A DNA stretch of 9,545 bases, taken from contig CAZXRA010000042.1 of assembly GCA_964643485.1 (NCBI GenBank), positions 1 through 9,545 of the forward strand. The letters are read 5' to 3'. Origin of the DNA: Iamia sp964643485. GTDB lineage: Bacteria > Actinomycetota > Acidimicrobiia > Acidimicrobiales > Iamiaceae. The notes beneath the pieces were generated by a model. That model did not search any database and had not been told where the DNA came from. It saw only the letters and a program-made list of their open reading frames with translations. Numbering within the stretch: position 1 is the first letter of the stretch; each line of letters opens with the position of its first letter. The position numbers and the translations under genes are program-made. Positions 6,081 to 9,545 of this stretch are shown piece after piece.

Positions 6081-7028
6081 GTGGCCGCGATCGAGGTGGA
6101 GGACCTGGTCGTGCGCCATGGCGACCTCACCGCTGTCGATCGGGTGTCGTTCCAGGTCGGTCGGGGCCAGGTTCTCGCCCTGCTGGGCCCGAACGGGGCG
6201 GGCAAGACCACCACCCTCGAGGCCCTGGAGGGGCTGCGGGCGCCCGACGGGGGGCGGGTGCGGGTGCTCGACCTCGACCCCCGGGCCGACCACGAAGCCC
6301 TCATGCCCCACCTCGGTGTCATGCCCCAGGACGGCGGCGTGTACCCCGGGGCCCGGCCCCTGGAGGTGCTGCGCCTGGTGGCCGCCTTCCACGCCACGCC
6401 GGACGACCCGATCGGCCTGCTGGAGCGGGTGGGCCTCAGCCACCGGGCCCACGCCCCGTGGCGCACCCTCTCGGGGGGCGAGCAGCAGCGCCTGTCCCTG
6501 GCCCTGGCCCTGGTGGGTCGGCCCCAGGTGGCGTTCCTCGACGAGCCCACCGCCGGCATCGATCCCACCGGGCGGCAGCTCGTCCGCCAGATCGTGTCGG
6601 ACATGCGCACGGCCGGCCTGGCCGTGATCGTCACCACCCACGACCTGGAGGAGGCCGAGAAGATGGCCGACTCGGTGGTGATCGTCGACCGCGGCCGGGT
6701 GGTGGCCAGCGGCACGCCGGCCGAGCTCATGCGGGCCGGGGGCAGCGCCCGCATCCACTTCCGGGCCCCGACCGGGGTGGACACCGCGGCCCTGGGCAAG
6801 GTGATGATGGCCGGTGTCGACGAGGTGTCCCCCGGCACCTACGTGGTGGAGCTGGAGCCCACGCCGGCCAACATCAACGCCCTCACCACCTGGTTGGCCC
6901 TGCACGATCTGCCCCTCTCCGACCTGCGGGCCGGGCGCCAGACCCTGGAGGACGTGTTCCTGCGGCTGACCGCCATCACCGGCGAGATCCCGACGGTGCG
7001 CATCGACGGGCGTCACCGCCACCGCTAG
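6081..7028 (+). CDS. ABC-2 type transporter ATP-binding protein (DrrA/CcmA-like)
   Basis: Cytoplasmic ATPase subunit of an ABC-2 type exporter, 315 residues. It has Walker A GPNGAGKT (36-43), Q-loop Gln83, signature LSGGE (130-134), Walker B VAFLDEP (150-156), D-loop AGIDP (158-162) and switch His187. The C-terminal part, about 222-300, with TLEDVFLRLT (288-297), is typical of DrrA/NatA-type ATPases (DUF4162-like). These proteins work with a separate permease, but none is adjacent: upstream is divergent serS and downstream is an Hsp70-like gene, so the partner and substrate are unknown. The GTG start at 6081 is chosen because the family's N-terminus (AAIEVEDLVVRHGDL) begins there and a -10 box lies 7 bases upstream. 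The reading frame stays open far upstream only because it is antisense to GC-rich serS. Confidence 0.93.
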   Translation: MAAIEVEDLVVRHGDLTAVDRVSFQVGRGQVLALLGPNGAGKTTTLEALEGLRAPDGGRVRVLDLDPRADHEALMPHLGVMPQDGGVYPGARPLEVLRLVAAFHATPDDPIGLLERVGLSHRAHAPWRTLSGGEQQRLSLALALVGRPQVAFLDEPTAGIDPTGRQLVRQIVSDMRTAGLAVIVTTHDLEEAEKMADSVVIVDRGRVVASGTPAELMRAGGSARIHFRAPTGVDTAALGKVMMAGVDEVSPGTYVVELEPTPANINALTTWLALHDLPLSDLRAGRQTLEDVFLRLTAITGEIPTVRIDGRHRHR

Positions 7029-7033
7029 GAGCT

Positions 7034-7064
7034 CGGGGCCCCGTCCCCTGCCGGCGCGGGCCGG
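7034..7064 (+). terminator. Possible GC hairpins after the ABC ATPase gene
   Basis: CGGGGCCCCG (7034-7043) is a perfect palindrome. CCGGC (7051-7055) / GCCGG (7060-7064) forms a second stem with a 4-base loop. They begin 6 bases after the stop and end before the TAGAGT box of the next gene. No U-tract follows, so termination is only a possibility. Confidence 0.25.
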
Positions 7065-7072
7065 GGAGGGCG

Positions 7073-7078
7073 TAGAGT
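7073..7078 (+). promoter_or_regulatory. Candidate -10 box TAGAGT for the Hsp70-like gene
   Basis: CGTAGAGTC matches the TANNNT -10 pattern and the flanking GTAG..TC seen at two other promoters here. It predicts a start near 7085 and a leader of about 63 bases ending in GGAGG (7137-7141), 6 bases before the ATG. No clear -35 is seen. Confidence 0.45.
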
Positions 7079-7147
7079 CCCGACGCCGTCGCACGGCGCA
7101 GGATCGGGTCCGGGTGACCCGCAGACGGGGAACCACGGAGGCTCGAC

Positions 7148-8740
7148 ATGTGGAACCTGGCCATCGACTTCGGGACCAGCAACACCACCGGGGCGACGTG
7201 GGCCGACGGACGGGTCGAGGCCGTCGAGGTCGGCCGCGACCGTCGCGTGCCCTCCGTGGTCCTCCTCTCCGACGACGGGACGTGGGTGGTGGGCCGCCAG
7301 GCCGACAACCAGGCCGTGGTGGTGCCGGAGCGGGTGGAGCGGGCCCCCAAGCGCCGCCTGGGCAAGGGCCACAGCCTGCTCCTGGGCGGCCAGGCCGTGC
7401 CCATCACCAGCGCCGTGGCCGCCCTCATGGGGCCCCACGCCGCGGCGGCCCGGGAGCGCCATCCCGGCAACCCCACCCACGTGGTGCTCACCCATCCGGC
7501 CCGCTGGGGCCCCGAGCGCTTCGAGGTGCTGCGGGCCGCGGCCGCCGAGGCCGGGTTCGCCCAGGTCGAGCTCCTGCCCGAGCCCGTCGCCGCCGCCCAC
7601 TACGTCGAGGACGAGATCGAGGTGGGCCAGCACGTCGCCGTCTACGACCTGGGCGGGGGCACGTTCGACACCGCGGTCATGCGCCGCACCGAGACCTCGT
7701 TCAAGGTCGTGGGCCTGCCCGGCGGCACCGAGCGCATCGGCGGCGAAGACTTCGACCACCGCATGTACCAGCACCTGGGGGCGGCGGTGGCCCGCGAGGA
7801 CGCCTCGGTGTGGGAGAACATGGCCACCAGCGACGAGCGCCAATGGCGCCGGGCCGCGGCCGACCTCCTCACCCAGGCCCGGGACGCCAAGGAGCAGCTC
7901 TCCCGCAACCCCCGGGCGTCGGTCTACGTCGGGGCCCTGGAGCGGGACATCACCGTCACCCGTGACGAGTTCGACGCCCTCATCTCGGCCGACATCGATC
8001 GCACCGTCGACGAGATGAGCCGCACCATCGAGAGCGCGGGCCTGGCCGACGGAGACATCGTCAAGGTGTACCTGGTGGGCGGGTCCAGTCGCCTGACGCT
8101 CGTGCAGGAGCGCATGGGCGCCCGCTTCGGCTCCCGCATCAGCACCTGGGACGACCCCAAGGGCGTAGTGGTGCTGGGGGCGGCCAAGTTCTCCGGCACC
8201 CTGACGCCCGAGGCCGCCGCTCCGGCCGCGACTCCGCCGCCCGCGCCCACGGGCCCCGTCGTGGTCAGTGCCCCGCCGCCCCGCACCACCGGGGCTTTTC
8301 CCGAGGTGCACGCCCCGCCGGCAACCCCGGCCCCGTCGGTCCCACCCCCGGCCTACGCCCCCCCGGCGGCGGGACAGCCCTACGTCCCTCCCGCCTCCTC
8401 CACCCCGGCCCCCGTCGCCCCTGCCCCGGCGCAGTGGCCGGCGGCGTCCCCGCAGCCGGCCTGGCAACCCGGCACCCCGGCCCCGGTGGGCTACGGGGCC
8501 CCAGGGGCCAAGGCCCCGGGCAGCGACAAGATCGTGTTCGCCTGGGTCTGCGCCGCCCTCGGCGTCATCTGCTGCCTCCCGGCTCCCGCCGTAGGCCTGT
8601 ACTTCGCCAACGAAGCCAAGAAGGCCGGCCACCCGCAGGCCCAGGTGGCCCTCGTCGTCAACGTCGTGGCGCTGGGATGGTCCGTCATCGGCGTCTTCCT
8701 CCTGTTCCTCAGCAGCCTGAGCTCGAGTACGACAACATGA
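7148..8740 (+). CDS. Hsp70-like ATPase with proline-rich linker and membrane tail
   Basis: Hsp70/DnaK-superfamily ATPase of 530 residues that lacks the Hsp70 substrate-binding domain. The nucleotide-binding domain, about 3-350, has phosphate loop 1 AIDFGTSNT (5-13), a lysine at the DnaK Lys70 position (K68 in PKRR), EPVAAA (145-150), phosphate loop 2 DLGGGTFD (167-174), GGEDFD (198-203), AKEQLS (247-252) and the adenosine motif LVGGSSR (309-315). The key catalytic residues are present, so it probably binds and hydrolyses ATP. Residues about 352-458 form a Pro/Ala-rich linker. Two hydrophobic segments at about 463-486 and 499-521 form a DUF4190-like membrane hairpin, ending SSLSSSTTT. With no signal peptide, the ATPase should face the cytoplasm. 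The ATG start has GGAGG 6 bases upstream. A repeat-protein gene follows after 117 bases on the same strand. The client or partner is unknown; similar membrane-tailed Hsp70-like proteins occur in Actinobacteria. Confidence 0.9.
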   Translation: MWNLAIDFGTSNTTGATWADGRVEAVEVGRDRRVPSVVLLSDDGTWVVGRQADNQAVVVPERVERAPKRRLGKGHSLLLGGQAVPITSAVAALMGPHAAAARERHPGNPTHVVLTHPARWGPERFEVLRAAAAEAGFAQVELLPEPVAAAHYVEDEIEVGQHVAVYDLGGGTFDTAVMRRTETSFKVVGLPGGTERIGGEDFDHRMYQHLGAAVAREDASVWENMATSDERQWRRAAADLLTQARDAKEQLSRNPRASVYVGALERDITVTRDEFDALISADIDRTVDEMSRTIESAGLADGDIVKVYLVGGSSRLTLVQERMGARFGSRISTWDDPKGVVVLGAAKFSGTLTPEAAAPAATPPPAPTGPVVVSAPPPRTTGAFPEVHAPPATPAPSVPPPAYAPPAAGQPYVPPASSTPAPVAPAPAQWPAASPQPAWQPGTPAPVGYGAPGAKAPGSDKIVFAWVCAALGVICCLPAPAVGLYFANEAKKAGHPQAQVALVVNVVALGWSVIGVFLLFLSSLSSSTTT

Positions 8741-8833
8741 GGCGGGGGCCCGGGTGGGGGTCCCCCTCGGCCTCTCGGGAACATCGGGCCCCGGCGCCCG
8801 CTCTCACCTCCGACATGTACGACGCCGAGGTCC

Positions 8834-8843
8834 CTCGGCCGAG
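8834..8843 (+). promoter_or_regulatory. Palindrome just before the repeat-protein ribosome binding site
   Basis: CTCGGCCGAG is a perfect palindrome touching the AAAGGA ribosome binding site (8844-8849). It overlaps a second inverted repeat, CCGAGG (8825-8830) / CCTCGG (8833-8838), so the two pairings exclude each other. It might influence translation or be chance. No TANNNT -10 box like the others is visible in 8741-8857, so the gene may be read through from the Hsp70-like gene. Confidence 0.25.
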
Positions 8844-8857
8844 AAAGGACAGCAGCC

Positions 8858-9545
8858 ATGAGTGACTTCGACGACACGGACGCCATCACCTACGACACCG
8901 ACGGCGACGGCATCACCGACACCATCGAGATCGACAGCGACGGCGACGGCTACGTGGACGTGGCCGGATACGACACCAACGCCGACGGCGTGGTCGACAT
9001 CGCCGAGGCCGACACCGACGGCGACGGCTACACCGACGTCGTGGTGGACGACGCCAACTACGACGGCGTGGCCGACTCGATCGTGGCCGACACCGACGGC
9101 GACGGCGTGATCGACGCCGAGGCCTACGACGCCGACGGCGACGGGGTCATCGACACGGTGGCCGTCGACGCCGACGGCGACGGGTACGCCGATGCCGAGG
9201 CGTACGACACCGACGGTGACGGCGTGTTCGACACCGCTCTCGTCGACAGCGACGGCGACGGGGTCGGCTTTGTGGCCGCCTCCGACCCCGCCGGCGACGG
9301 CGTGGTCGACACGGCCGTGGCCGACACCGACGGCGACGGATACGCCGACACGGTGGTGTCCGACAGCGTCGGCGACGGTGTGGCCGTTGCGGCCGCCCTC
9401 GACGCCGACGGCGACGGGGTCATCGACACGGACGACGTCGACGCCGACGGCGACGGGTACGCCGAGGCCGAGGCGTACGACAGAGACGGTGACGGCGAGT
9501 ACTACACCGCTCTCGTCGACAGCGACGGCGACGGGGTCGGCGATG
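8858..9545 (+). CDS. Acidic 13-residue-repeat protein, putative calcium binding (3' end outside window)
   Basis: Partial gene; 229 codons are visible and the frame is still open at the window end. After a short N-terminus (MSDFDDTDAITY) the protein consists of consecutive 13-residue repeats starting at residue 13, consensus DxDGDGxxDxxxx. There are at least 17 with no insertions or deletions. Asp1, Asp5 and Gly6 are kept in all 17; Asp3 in 13 and Asp9 in 13. The pattern resembles thrombospondin type 3 and EF-hand-like calcium loops, so calcium binding is a reasonable inference, though position 12 is usually not acidic. Repeats 10, 13, 15 and 16 lose Asp9, and 3, 5, 11 and 13 lose Asp3. No signal peptide, lipobox or membrane segment is seen. 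The ATG start has AAAGGA 8 bases upstream. It lies 117 bases after the Hsp70-like gene on the same strand. Function unknown. Confidence 0.85.
   Translation, partial: MSDFDDTDAITYDTDGDGITDTIEIDSDGDGYVDVAGYDTNADGVVDIAEADTDGDGYTDVVVDDANYDGVADSIVADTDGDGVIDAEAYDADGDGVIDTVAVDADGDGYADAEAYDTDGDGVFDTALVDSDGDGVGFVAASDPAGDGVVDTAVADTDGDGYADTVVSDSVGDGVAVAAALDADGDGVIDTDDVDADGDGYAEAEAYDRDGDGEYYTALVDSDGDGVGD
8894..9545 (+). repeat. Tandem 39-bp coding repeats (at least 17 units)
   Basis: In-frame 39-base units, each encoding DxDGDGxxDxxxx, run without phase change from 8894 to the window end. Most units begin GAC-NNN-GAC-GGC-GAC-GG. Units 7-10 (9128-9272) and 14-17 (9401-9545) are a longer duplication at a 273-base offset, 134 of 145 bases identical by my manual count. 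Confidence 0.9.

Noticed and set aside
7025..8632. Long minus-strand open frame opposite the Hsp70-like gene
   Set aside because: Its Gly/Arg/His-rich translation has no recognisable motif, and the plus strand has a clear Hsp70 domain throughout.
8756..8766. GGGGGTCCCCC after the Hsp70-like gene as a terminator
   Set aside because: The palindrome leaves no workable loop with a strong stem and has no following T-run; chance is likely in this GC-rich spacer.
9124..9429. Minus-strand Ser/Pro-rich open frame within the repeat region
   Set aside because: It is the reverse-strand shadow of the DxDGDG repeats, giving a Ser/Pro/Thr repeat by codon complementarity, with no start signal.
8894..9545. 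Regular 39-base repeats as a CRISPR array
   Set aside because: There are no unique spacers; the units are contiguous, in frame and encode a conserved protein repeat.

Overview
This is a very GC-rich window with strong GC bias at third codon positions. It has many GTG starts, TANNNT-type -10 boxes and apparently leaderless genes. All of this points to a high-GC actinobacterium; the gene content and short intergenic style suggest the class Acidimicrobiia (Iamia/Ilumatobacter-like), but that placement is an inference and no marker here proves it. Eight protein-coding genes fill almost the whole window. There is no gap over 300 bases, and I see no tRNA, rRNA, insertion sequence or CRISPR array.

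Region 1 (about 1-4030) is a complete osmoprotectant (OpuC/OsmU/ProU-like, quaternary-amine) ABC importer. Two permease genes and a lipoprotein substrate-binding protein run leftward (2736 to 51). The CBS-domain ATPase runs rightward from 2915, across a 178-base divergent promoter region. The binding protein is the main surprise. Its two halves are in swapped order relative to the usual family: the usual C-terminal half comes first, straight after the lipobox and an acidic linker, and the usual N-terminal half comes last. It appears to be a natural circular permutant.

Region 2 (4034-7028) holds a leftward pair, serS (seryl-tRNA synthetase) followed one base later by a small SAM-dependent methyltransferase gene. 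Divergent from it is a DrrA/CcmA-type ABC exporter ATPase without an adjacent permease. serS and the ATPase gene share a 105-base divergent promoter region. In both cases a TAGCGT box lies only 6-7 bases before a GTG start, which predicts leaderless mRNAs in both directions.

Region 3 (7029-9545) holds an Hsp70-type ATPase and a repeat protein. The Hsp70-like protein has only the nucleotide-binding domain; the substrate-binding domain is replaced by a proline-rich linker and a two-helix membrane tail. Downstream on the same strand is an acidic protein made of exact 13-residue DxDGDGxxD repeats (at least 17, running off the window end). It resembles calcium-binding thrombospondin type 3 or EF-hand-like loops but has no visible signal peptide. 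Its last four repeats are a near copy of four repeats located 273 bases upstream; all eight codon differences between the copies change the amino acid. The best candidates for undescribed biology are the permuted binding protein, the membrane-anchored Hsp70-like protein with its repeat-protein neighbour, and the paired leaderless promoters.
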